Assembly (NCBI GenBank): GCA_964639275.1 | Contig: CAZXCQ010000097.1 | Span: forward strand, 1-20,480 | Length of the DNA stretch: 20,480 bases | Reading direction: 5' to 3' | From: CAZXCQ01 sp964639275 | GTDB lineage: Bacteria; Desulfobacterota; DSM-4660; Desulfatiglandales; Desulfatiglandaceae | Part shown: positions 7,551 through 15,149 of the stretch, piece after piece | Layout of the letters: every line of letters begins with the position of its first letter | Numbering within the stretch: position 1 is the stretch's first letter | Position numbers and translations under genes: made by a program | Notes under the pieces: generated by a model | The model's input: the letters and a program-made list of their open reading frames with translations, nothing else | Told to the model about the DNA's origin: nothing | Databases searched by the model: none

Positions 7551-8957
7551 TTAGGGCATTCGGCCAAAAAGGCCTTTTATTTCTACCCTGTCAAACCATC
7601 TCAACGATCTTCGCACCTGGCTCAACCAGTTAAAGGTATAGATATAATTTACCATGATCCCGCAGGATTCCCGCAACCCCCGGGGTGATGGATTGGCCAG
7701 GAAATTGACATTTTTCTCGGAAACCGTGGCGCCGTTACCCAGGTGGAAGCTGGCGACAGGATTCAGGGGCCTACCTCGTGGGTTCTTTTCTTCTGCAATA
7801 TAGTGGTAGGCGATCTTGACCAAGGGGCCGCGGAGGATATTTCTCAGTTCTTCTTCATTCGGCCATGAATCATCCGACAAGAGGGAGTGGAGTCGGCTGT
7901 TGAACCGAAGGGGCTCACGCTCACCCCCGCCCGCCCGTTCGATGATCTTTCCGATCGCCTTCTTGGAAAAAAAGGAGATAATATCCGGGTGTTTCAGATC
8001 AAAATCCTCGTCTTTCCCCTCTAACAGGGGGCTCAGATACCCCTTCCAGAATCCAGGGACAGGGCTCAGTGTGGCAAAGTTCTTTATTCTTTCGTTTTCG
8101 TTCCGGAGATAATCCACCACCCGGCCGATCAGGATCTTGCCCAGACCAAGCCCGGCCAGGCCATTTTGGGTGTTGTTGATCGAATAGAATATGGCGGTGT
8201 CGGCCCTTGCCTTCTGGCTACCGGCCCCGACCATGATCTGAGAGATATTTCTCACAAGCCCCTCTGTCAGGGCAACCTCGATAAAGATAATGGGCTGATA
8301 GGGAAGGAGGCGGTGATAGAGGGCAAAACACCGCCTGTCCCTTCCGAGCCGCTGGCCCATCTCCTCAATGCTTGCCATGGGGTGAACCAGATCAAGATTC
8401 TTGATCCGCTCTATCTGTTTGTAGGCAGAATCAAGGGTGATCTCTTCCAGATAGATAAAACCCTCTTGAAAGAGCATTTCAAAGAGGAAGACGATATCTG
8501 AGTCGAGGGGGTCCAGATCAAGCCTTGAATGCCGGCGGATCAAGAGGAGATCCCCACGAAAATCCAGCAGGAATCTGAGCCCGCCGGGCGATCTGGAGAT
8601 CTTTCGGAAGAGCCTCAGGCGGGGTGAATAGGCACGGCTTCGGAAGTCTGCGAGCAAGGAGGCCCATCGGGGGTCATCCTGTTGGCACCCCAGGAGGGCC
8701 TCTGCCAGCGGATCGATCTCCGTCTTTTTTACCTCTACCTGCTCGATAAGCCCTCTGAAAAGACCTTCCTTCTCATGCTCGGTTAATGTATCATAAGAGG
8801 ATTTGACACTCGGGAATAGCTCGTCAAATGGGGGATCCCCCCTTCCCAGGTCCTCAAAGGCCTTGAGGGTCTCCTCGATCCGCTTGAGACCCTTATCATC
8901 TGACACGTTCATTTTATCTTCAAAGTTCATTTGGGCCACCGGATCTCTTTGCCTCAC
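7551..8957 (-). CDS. Malonyl-CoA decarboxylase
   Basis: A 468-residue malonyl-CoA decarboxylase, which converts malonyl-CoA to acetyl-CoA and CO2. The N-terminal helical domain leads into the GNAT-like catalytic domain. PIIFIEVALTEGLV is near 225, and the catalytic Ser is in FYSINNTQNGL near 259, followed by GLGLGKILI. The catalytic His is in PVASFHLGNGA near 404. The C-terminus ends GLFGRMP rather than a canonical peroxisomal SKL, as expected for a bacterial form. The start is uncertain: the GTG at 8957 has no clear ribosome site, and in-frame ATGs at 8930 and 8912 are equally possible. It follows uvrB by about 34 bases, so it probably reads from the same transcript. Confidence 0.92.
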   Translation of the reverse strand: MRQRDPVAQMNFEDKMNVSDDKGLKRIEETLKAFEDLGRGDPPFDELFPSVKSSYDTLTEHEKEGLFRGLIEQVEVKKTEIDPLAEALLGCQQDDPRWASLLADFRSRAYSPRLRLFRKISRSPGGLRFLLDFRGDLLLIRRHSRLDLDPLDSDIVFLFEMLFQEGFIYLEEITLDSAYKQIERIKNLDLVHPMASIEEMGQRLGRDRRCFALYHRLLPYQPIIFIEVALTEGLVRNISQIMVGAGSQKARADTAIFYSINNTQNGLAGLGLGKILIGRVVDYLRNENERIKNFATLSPVPGFWKGYLSPLLEGKDEDFDLKHPDIISFFSKKAIGKIIERAGGGEREPLRFNSRLHSLLSDDSWPNEEELRNILRGPLVKIAYHYIAEEKNPRGRPLNPVASFHLGNGATVSEKNVNFLANPSPRGLRESCGIMVNYIYTFNWLSQVRRSLRWFDRVEIKGLFGRMP

Positions 8958-8990
8958 CCGGATAAACAGGAGGCGAGAAGTTACGAATTT

Positions 8991-10985
8991 CTAAGAAAAG
9001 TCCAGCACATCGAGGCCTTTCTTTTCCAGATCTCTGATCTGATCCCTAAAGGCCGCCGCCCTTTCAAAATCCAGGTTTGAGGCGGCCTCCTTCATCTTGG
9101 CAGTCAGCTCTATTATCATCTCCTCGAGGTCTTCGAGGGTCACATAGGCCCTTTCCGCTTCTGCCACGATCGGAACCGTCACATAGTCGGCCTCATATGC
9201 AGAGCCCAGGATGTCACTGATGTCTTTCTGGATCGATGTGGGGGTGATATCATGGATCCTGTTGTATTCCAGCTGAATCGTGCGTCGTCGACTGCTCTCA
9301 TCAATGGCCCTTCTCATCGAACCGGTGATCTGGTCGCCATAGAGGACCACGGTCCCGTTGATATTCCGGGCCGCCCGGCCACAGGTCTGAATCAGGGATC
9401 TCTCCGAGCGAAGAAAGCCTTCTTTGTCGGCGTCGAGTATGGCCACGAGCGAGACCTCTGGAAGATCCAGCCCTTCGCGTAACAGATTGATCCCGACCAG
9501 GACATCAAAGACACCCAGCCTCAGTTCCCGTATGATCTCCATCCTCTCGATGGTCTTTATGTCAGAGTGCATGTACCGGACATTTACCCCCAGATCGGCA
9601 TAGTATTCACTGAGATCCTCGGCCATCCTCTTTGTCAAGGTGGTGACAAGCACCCGCTCGTTGCGCTCAACCCGCTGATTGATCAGCCCCAGGAGATCAT
9701 CCACCTGGTTTGTGGCGGGCCGCACCATAATCTCAGGGTCTGACAGGCCGGTCGGCCGGATGATCTGTTCCGCGGTCATCTGGGTCTTCTGGAGCTCATA
9801 GGGTCCCGGTGTGGCTGAGACATAGAGGGCCTGTCTTATCCTGGATTCAAACTCGTCAAATCTCAGGGGTCTATTGTCCAGGGCCGAAGGGAGCCGAAAC
9901 CCGTAGCTCACCAGGGTTTCTTTTCTTGATCTGTCCCCCCGATACATGCCATTGAGCTGCGGGATCGTAATATGACTCTCATCGAGGATAACCAGAAAGT
10001 CCTTTGGGAAGTAGTCAAGGAGGGTCGGCGGGGGCTCTCCGGGGGCCCTCCCGGTCAGGTGGCGGGAGTAGTTTTCAATGCCGTGGCAGTAGCCCATTTC
10101 GATCATCATCTCCAGGTCGAACCGTGTGCGCTCCTCAATCCGCTGGGCCTCCAGGAGTTTGCCCTCGCCGCGGAAATACCGGATCCTCTCGTCCAATTCC
10201 TGTTTGATCTGAGAGATCGCCCGCTCCCGGATCTCCACTGAGGTCACATAGTGGGTGGCCGGATAGATCGTTATCCGGTTGAGATCCCTGAGGGCCTTTC
10301 CGGTTAAGGGGTCGATCTCACTAACCGATTCCACCTCGTCTCCAAAAAAGTTGATCCTCACGGCCCGGTCCTCTTCATGGACCGGGTAGATGTCCAGGAC
10401 ATCCCCCCGTACCCTAAAGCGCCCCCTGCAAAAATCCAGATTCCCCCGTTCATAGTGGATCTCAACCAGCTTCCGTACGGCGTCTTCCCTGGAAAGGATG
10501 TCTCCCTTTTCAACGTAAAGCAGCATGTCATGGTAGGCCTCGGGGGATCCCAGCCCATAGATACAGGAGACACTCGCCACGATGATCACGTCATCCCTGT
10601 CCAGGAGCGACCGGGTGGCCGAGTGACGCATCTTGTCGATCCGCTCATTGATGTGGGCATCCTTCTGGATGTAGGTGTCTGTCTGGGGGATGTAGGCCTC
10701 TGGTTGATAGTAGTCGTAGTAGCTGACAAAATACTCCACCGCATTGTGGGGAAAAAGGTTCATGAGTTCCCCATAGAGTTGAGCGGCCAGGGTTTTGTTG
10801 GGTGCAATGACCAGGGTGGGTTTTTGGACAGAGGCGATGATATGGGCCATGGTGAAGGTCTTGCCAGAACCCGTGACCCCTAGCAGCACCTGGTGGGACA
10901 GCCCCCTTTCTATGCCCTCTGAGAGGGTCTCAATGGCGTGGGGCTGGTCCCCACAGGGGGTGAGATCCGTGACGATTTCAAACAT
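8991..10985 (-). CDS. uvrB: Excinuclease ABC subunit B
   Basis: UvrB loads onto damaged DNA with UvrA and positions UvrC in nucleotide excision repair. I place the start at the ATG at 10985 (MFEIVTDLTPCGDQP), not at the in-frame codon at 11015, because a GGAGG lies just before it and the family begins at this point; the product is then 664 residues. Walker A is GVTGSGKT at 36-43. The damage-clamping beta-hairpin region YDYYQPEAYIPQTDTYI is near 92-108, the Walker B-like DESH box is near 336, and helicase motif VI-like QTCGRAARN is near 540. A UVR domain (MKEAASNLDFERAAAFRDQI) near 634-653 closes the protein. The ATG overlaps the cysS stop by 8 bases, so translation is likely coupled. Confidence 0.96.
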   Translation of the reverse strand: MFEIVTDLTPCGDQPHAIETLSEGIERGLSHQVLLGVTGSGKTFTMAHIIASVQKPTLVIAPNKTLAAQLYGELMNLFPHNAVEYFVSYYDYYQPEAYIPQTDTYIQKDAHINERIDKMRHSATRSLLDRDDVIIVASVSCIYGLGSPEAYHDMLLYVEKGDILSREDAVRKLVEIHYERGNLDFCRGRFRVRGDVLDIYPVHEEDRAVRINFFGDEVESVSEIDPLTGKALRDLNRITIYPATHYVTSVEIRERAISQIKQELDERIRYFRGEGKLLEAQRIEERTRFDLEMMIEMGYCHGIENYSRHLTGRAPGEPPPTLLDYFPKDFLVILDESHITIPQLNGMYRGDRSRKETLVSYGFRLPSALDNRPLRFDEFESRIRQALYVSATPGPYELQKTQMTAEQIIRPTGLSDPEIMVRPATNQVDDLLGLINQRVERNERVLVTTLTKRMAEDLSEYYADLGVNVRYMHSDIKTIERMEIIRELRLGVFDVLVGINLLREGLDLPEVSLVAILDADKEGFLRSERSLIQTCGRAARNINGTVVLYGDQITGSMRRAIDESSRRRTIQLEYNRIHDITPTSIQKDISDILGSAYEADYVTVPIVAEAERAYVTLEDLEEMIIELTAKMKEAASNLDFERAAAFRDQIRDLEKKGLDVLDFS

Positions 10986-12480
10986 CAAGCCTCCAGGTGG
11001 TTTTCCGGGGGCCATCTTCCAGGATAACCCCCAGCGCCTTTAGTCGGTCTCGGATCTTGTCGGCCATTGCCCAGTCCTTTTGCGCCCTGGCATCTGCCCT
11101 GGCCGCGATCATCTCCTCGATCTGGGCTGGGTCAACCCCCTCCTGCGTGCCCGCCAGTTGCTCAAAGAACTCCGCCGGTGTCTCCTGGATCAGGCCCAGG
11201 GCCCGGCCCACATGGAGGAGTCGGGTGCGGTCATCCTCAAGGCCTTGACGTGTGGTCTCACCTGCAGGGATTGGGTTTTCGGCCAGGGTCCGGTTGATCT
11301 CTCTCACCTTCTCAAAGATAAGGCCAATGGCCCCCGCGGTGTTCAGATCATCGTCCATCAGGTCCAAAAACTCTTCCACGAAGGGATGGTCAAGGGGGTC
11401 TGGCCTCGGGGATGGATGTCCTGGCCCCTTGGCCTGATCCTTGCCTGGAAAGACATCCGGGGCAGTTTCGGTCTCCCCTGGGTGGGGGCCTGTCACCTCC
11501 TCCAATCTCTGGAGAGTCCGGTATATCCGAACCAGCCCGGACTGGAGCCCGAGGACATCCCTTTTTGAAAAATCGAGCGGACTCCGGTAGTGCCTCGATA
11601 GGAGGAAGAGACGGAGAACCTCGGGATGATAGGTCTTTAGGGCATCACGGATGGTCAGAAAATTCCCCAGAGACTTGGACATCTTTTCAGATTCAACCGT
11701 AACAAATCCATTGTGGACCCAGTATCTGGCAAAGGTGCCGCCGTTGGCCCCGATGGACTGGGCCCTTTCATTTTCGTGGTGGGGGAAGAGGAGGTCTTTC
11801 CCTCCCCCGTGGATGTCAAAGGACTCCCCCAGGTAGTGGTTACTCATGACAGAGCATTCGAGGTGCCACCCCGGCCGGCCCGGGCCCCACGGGCTGGGCC
11901 ACTGGGGTTCACCCGGCCTTGCCCCCTTCCACAGCGCAAAGTCCATGGGGTGTCTCTTTTTCTCATCCACGGCGATCCTTTTGCCCGCCTCCATCTCATC
12001 GAGTTTTCTCCCGGAGAGGCTGCCGTAGTCCTCAAAGCTCTCCACAGAAAAAAAGACATCCCCGTCTACGACATAGGCATATCCGCGATCGAGGAGCCGG
12101 GTGGTCATCTCGACCATCCCCGCTATATGTTCCGTGGCCCGGGGTTCCACGTCGGCCCTGAGGACCCCCAGCCTCTCCATATCCTCATAAAAGGCATCGA
12201 TATATTCCTGGGCAAGGGAAGGGGTCTCCTTTCCCAGCTCCTGCGCCCTCTTGATGATCTTGTCATCCACATCGGTAAAATTCCGGACATAGGTCACGTC
12301 AAGACCCTTCATCCGGAGATGTCTTACCAGCACATCAAATACGACAGTCGATCGGGCATGACCGATATGGCAGAGATCATAGACAGTGACCCCACAGACA
12401 TAGATGCCCACCTTCCCTTCCACCAGGGGTCTGAAAGTCTCTTTCTTTCGAGTGGCCGTATTATATAATCTGAGAGGCAC
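10978..12480 (-). CDS. cysS: Cysteinyl-tRNA synthetase
   Basis: A 500-residue class I synthetase that charges tRNA-Cys. Cys29 in YVCGVTVYD is a zinc ligand, with further ligands expected in the LECSVM and HHENE regions. The HIGH motif is at 38-41 and KMSKS is in EKMSKSLGNF near 266. The start codon is GTG at 12480, with AAGGAG seven bases ahead; the sequence MPLRLYNTATRKKE fits the family start. Between the catalytic and C-terminal helical domains there is a Pro/Gly-rich stretch of about 35 residues (around 325-360) that looks like a loose linker insertion. The C-terminal anticodon-domain end (RDRLKALGVILEDGPRKTTW) is complete. Confidence 0.96.
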   Translation of the reverse strand: MPLRLYNTATRKKETFRPLVEGKVGIYVCGVTVYDLCHIGHARSTVVFDVLVRHLRMKGLDVTYVRNFTDVDDKIIKRAQELGKETPSLAQEYIDAFYEDMERLGVLRADVEPRATEHIAGMVEMTTRLLDRGYAYVVDGDVFFSVESFEDYGSLSGRKLDEMEAGKRIAVDEKKRHPMDFALWKGARPGEPQWPSPWGPGRPGWHLECSVMSNHYLGESFDIHGGGKDLLFPHHENERAQSIGANGGTFARYWVHNGFVTVESEKMSKSLGNFLTIRDALKTYHPEVLRLFLLSRHYRSPLDFSKRDVLGLQSGLVRIYRTLQRLEEVTGPHPGETETAPDVFPGKDQAKGPGHPSPRPDPLDHPFVEEFLDLMDDDLNTAGAIGLIFEKVREINRTLAENPIPAGETTRQGLEDDRTRLLHVGRALGLIQETPAEFFEQLAGTQEGVDPAQIEEMIAARADARAQKDWAMADKIRDRLKALGVILEDGPRKTTWRLDV

Positions 12481-12543
12481 GCCTCCACTCCTTGATCCAT
12501 TATCCAGGGCCCTGACCAGAGACCCTCTTTCTGCGCCAGACCG

Positions 12544-13032
12544 CTAACCCTGATCGGTCTTATCATCAATACTGACCACGGCAAAGGCCGCCATCCCCTC
12601 CTGCCTGCCGCAAGGCCCCAGCCCTTCTGTGGTCGTCGCCTTGATATTGATCCGGTTTAATGATGTCCCGAGTACTTCGGATAATCTCTCCCGCATAGGC
12701 CCGATAAATGCCGCGAGCCTGGGTCTTTCAGCGACTATGGTGGCATCGAGGTTATTGACCCGAAAACCATAGCGCCTGACCCACGTCATCACCTGTCTCA
12801 ACAGGGCGATACTGTCTGCATCTTTGTAACGAGGATCACTATCCGGAAAGTGCTGGCCGATATCCCCCATGCCCAACGCCCCGATCAGGGCGTCGATCAC
12901 CGCGTGGGTCAGGACGTCGGCATCGGAGTGGCCTTTGAGCCCCAGGGTATGGGGGACCTCAATGCCCCCGAGGATCAGTGGGCGTCCCTTCACCAGAGGG
13001 TGGACATCATATCCGTGACCGATCCGGAACAA
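12544..13032 (-). CDS. ispF: 2-C-methyl-D-erythritol 2,4-cyclodiphosphate synthase
   Basis: A 162-residue IspF of the MEP isoprenoid pathway. It cyclises CDP-methylerythritol 2-phosphate to the 2,4-cyclodiphosphate. The zinc ligands Asp9, His11 and His43 are present (GYDVH and HSDADVLTH), as are DIGQHFPDSDP near 57, NNLDATIVAE near 93 and the C-terminal KATTTEGLG near 131. The start codon is TTG at 13032, placed right after an AAGGAAGGG ribosome site; no ATG upstream fits the MFRIGHGYDVH start. ispD, often fused to or next to ispF, is absent here. cysS follows after 63 bases. Confidence 0.96.
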   Translation of the reverse strand: MFRIGHGYDVHPLVKGRPLILGGIEVPHTLGLKGHSDADVLTHAVIDALIGALGMGDIGQHFPDSDPRYKDADSIALLRQVMTWVRRYGFRVNNLDATIVAERPRLAAFIGPMRERLSEVLGTSLNRINIKATTTEGLGPCGRQEGMAAFAVVSIDDKTDQG

Positions 13033-13113
13033 GACCCTTCCTTTCCATTCTCACAGGATCGACGGGATTTACATGATCCTATGTCCTCTCTATCCTGTTA
13101 TCTTGTCCCAGAT

Positions 13114-13332
13114 CTAGTGACAGCTGCTGCAATTGGTGCTCGAACAGGTGGCACAACCCGAGGATCCGGACGATGGGGTAAAGCTATCGCTGCTCTTAAA
13201 TGAACAGGCCGACATCAGACGCCTGACATTCTTCCCGCTGCAATGCGGGCAGGCCACCTTGTCATCGGCCCGGAAGACCAGGGTCTCAAATTCTTCATCG
13301 CACTTTGCGCACAAAAACTCATAGATAGGCAT
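13114..13332 (-). CDS. FmdB-family zinc ribbon protein
   Basis: A 72-residue protein starting MPIYEFLCAKCDEEFE, the standard opening of FmdB/CxxC_CxxC_SSSS regulatory-type zinc ribbons. Four cysteines form the ribbon: CAKC near 8-11 and CPHC near 28-31. The remaining third is Ser/Cys-rich (CATCSSTNCSSCH), as is common in the family. FmdB was named from a methylotroph amidase/formamidase locus; a molecular function for most members is unknown. AAGGAG sits 6 bases before the ATG. It lies in the gmhA-to-mcd array, 81 bases before ispF. Confidence 0.9.
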   Translation of the reverse strand: MPIYEFLCAKCDEEFETLVFRADDKVACPHCSGKNVRRLMSACSFKSSDSFTPSSGSSGCATCSSTNCSSCH

Positions 13333-13349
13333 CGGATTCTCCTTCCGAT

Positions 13350-14300
13350 CTATTTCTTGTCCAACCCCTCAATGACCGCCGCTGCCAGCAAGGGAAACAT
13401 GATCTCGTGGTGACCCACCAGGTTGTATCCCTTTCCACCTTCCAGGGTGGGACGCTGGACCACGTTGGTCATCGGTCGGTATTGGCGAACAAAATCCATA
13501 TTGACTGTGGTAAAATTGTTGACCTCGTGGCCAAGGTTTCTGACCAGGCTCAGGGCCTTTAAAAAGACCTCCGGCAGGATGACCGCTGACCCGAGATTGA
13601 TAAATACCCCCCCCTGCAACCCGGCGACAAGCCGGGCAAAGATACGGAAATCCATATGTGAGGTGGTGCCGATGGATGCACCTTCCACACTGGGGTGGAA
13701 ATGGATGATGTCGGTCCCCAGCGCCACATGGACCGTCACGGGGACATCCAGATCAAAGGCCCTTGCCAGGATACTAAAGCGATTGTACGGGAAACCCTCA
13801 CGGGCCAGCATAGCACCCACCGATCGACCCAGACCAAGCCCCTCTCCTGCACCTTCATTGATGGCCTTATTCAGAAAACGTCCTGTTTCCTCGGCCATTC
13901 CGAATCTCCCCTCCCCGATCCCTGCCGCCACATCTTCTGAGGTACCGCCCACCATAGCCAGCTCTGCATCATGGATGATGCCGGCCCCATTCATCGCCAC
14001 ACCCGAGATGATCCCGCGGTCCAGAAGATCTACGATGACTGGGTTGAGCCCCACCTTGATGGGATGGGCGCCCATTGCCAGGATGATGATCTTTTTTCCA
14101 CGAGAGGCCTTTATGATCCGGTCGGCGACCTGGTTGAGGTCGTCTGCGGCAAGGATCTTTGGTAAAGATTTTAACCATTGGTCCAAAGATCCACCCGGAC
14201 CCCATGCCCTGGCAAGGTCCTCGATCCTTATCTTGCTGGTCCGTTGGGCCAAAGGGTATGTCTTGACGTTGTCCAAGGTTATGGGCATGGGTTTTGTCAT
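13350..14300 (-). CDS. Conserved hypothetical protein linked to gmhA (Rossmann-like)
   Basis: A 316-residue soluble protein with no signal peptide or membrane span. Strongly conserved-looking blocks are KIIILAMGAHPIKVGL near 70, GAGIIHDAELAMVGGTSEDV near 105-124, VHVALGTDIIHFHP near 191 and FINLGSAVILPEVFLKAL near 235. NFTTVNMDFVRQYRP follows near 264, and VGHHEIMFPLLAAA is near the end. The glycine-rich strand-turn-helix blocks and repeated His/Asp pairs suggest a nucleotide- or metal-binding Rossmann-like enzyme. A distant relation to the deoxyhypusine synthase fold is possible, but I cannot confirm it. I have seen similar proteins beside gmhA in other Desulfobacterota. The ATG is 9 bases after the gmhA stop, so it is translationally linked. 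Confidence 0.75.
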   Translation of the reverse strand: MTKPMPITLDNVKTYPLAQRTSKIRIEDLARAWGPGGSLDQWLKSLPKILAADDLNQVADRIIKASRGKKIIILAMGAHPIKVGLNPVIVDLLDRGIISGVAMNGAGIIHDAELAMVGGTSEDVAAGIGEGRFGMAEETGRFLNKAINEGAGEGLGLGRSVGAMLAREGFPYNRFSILARAFDLDVPVTVHVALGTDIIHFHPSVEGASIGTTSHMDFRIFARLVAGLQGGVFINLGSAVILPEVFLKALSLVRNLGHEVNNFTTVNMDFVRQYRPMTNVVQRPTLEGGKGYNLVGHHEIMFPLLAAAVIEGLDKK

Positions 14301-14309
14301 GATAAGGTC

Positions 14310-14897
14310 CTATTCATCCGATAGATGTCTTTGAAAGAGGATAAAGTCCACCAGATGGCACAGGATATGCCCGGCCAGGATATGCGATTCCTGGATGCGG
14401 GCAACATCATCGGCCCTGACCAGGAGGGCCATGTCCACCATGTCTGCCAGTTTTCCCCCATCCCTTCCCAGGAGGCCGGCAGTGTAGATCCCCTGCCGCT
14501 TTGCATCCCTGACGGCCGACAGGAGGTTCTCGGAGTTTCCACTGGTCGTAATGGCCAGGAGGATATCTCCTTCCGTGCCGAGCGCCTTTATCTGTTTGGA
14601 AAAGACCTCGTCAAAGGAATAGTCGTTGCCGATACTGGTTATCACCGAGGTATCGGTCGTCAGGGCCATGGCGGGCAGGGGTGGGCGTTCAAGGGTGAAC
14701 CGGTTCACAAATTCGGCGGCGAGGTGCTGGGCATCTGCCGCGCTTCCCCCATTTCCGCACAGCAATAGTTTCCGATCAGCCGTAAAGGCCAGGGCAACCT
14801 TCTCGGCCAGGAGAATCAGATTCGGGATGTTCTCTCTGATGAATGCCTCTTTGACCTTCAGGCTATCCTCAAGGATTTTTTCAATGATCTTCTTCAA
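14310..14897 (-). CDS. gmhA: Phosphoheptose isomerase (SIS domain)
   Basis: A 195-residue GmhA-type sugar isomerase that converts sedoheptulose 7-phosphate to D-glycero-D-manno-heptose 7-phosphate for lipopolysaccharide core. One SIS domain spans most of the chain: LLLCGNGGSAADAQHLAAEF at 44-63 carries zinc ligands equivalent to His58 and Glu62. ITTSGNSENLL near 115 binds the phosphate, and the IQESHILAGHILCHLV helix near 168 supplies the remaining Gln/His ligands. The start codon is TTG at 14897, six bases after AGGGGGA; there is no competing ATG with a good site. It opens the minus-strand array, with a promoter about 50-75 bases upstream. DiaA-like SIS proteins are the main alternative. Confidence 0.88.
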   Translation of the reverse strand: MKKIIEKILEDSLKVKEAFIRENIPNLILLAEKVALAFTADRKLLLCGNGGSAADAQHLAAEFVNRFTLERPPLPAMALTTDTSVITSIGNDYSFDEVFSKQIKALGTEGDILLAITTSGNSENLLSAVRDAKRQGIYTAGLLGRDGGKLADMVDMALLVRADDVARIQESHILAGHILCHLVDFILFQRHLSDE

Positions 14898-14947
14898 TTA
14901 GATCCCCCTGGTATCAGGTTAGACATGCCACGCCAGCCTAAAGAAAC

Positions 14948-14974
14948 CTATAGCTTCTGGTGCGATTTGTCAAC
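14948..14974 (-). promoter_or_regulatory. Candidate promoter for the gmhA operon
   Basis: The minus strand carries a perfect -35 TTGACA (14974-14969), then 15 bases and TATAGG (14953-14948). A 17-base spacer would give TAGGTT instead. It lies about 50 bases upstream of the gmhA TTG start. The short spacer makes the -10 assignment uncertain. Confidence 0.5.
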
Positions 14975-15101
14975 ACAGCACAGGGCCTAAAAAGGGCCTG
15001 TGAAGGCTCACACCCACGAGACAGCGCTTTAAGGCCGCACCTGTCAGATCAGGGGGTTCTAAAAACATTGTTGGACCGATTTTGATCCGGCTGGACCCAT
15101 G

Positions 15102-15127
15102 AAAAGGCCGTCAGATGCCATCTGCGG
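15102..15127 (-). terminator. Candidate intrinsic terminator after selA
   Basis: Twenty-odd bases downstream of the selA stop, the minus strand forms CCG-CAGAT, a short loop, then ATCTG-(A)-CGG followed by CCTTTTC. The stem is about eight pairs with one bulge and the U-tract is short, so termination may be partial. The rest of the gap between gmhA and selA (14898-15149) holds the gmhA promoter and nothing else I can name. Confidence 0.4.
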
Positions 15128-15149
15128 GGTCCGGGAAGGAGAATGGGGT

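Noticed and set aside
14981..15000. Direct AGGGCCT copies separated by four A residues near the gmhA promoter
   Set aside because: The heptamer is close to self-complementary, so a hairpin can be drawn, but it has a central mismatch, a tiny loop and no clear role.
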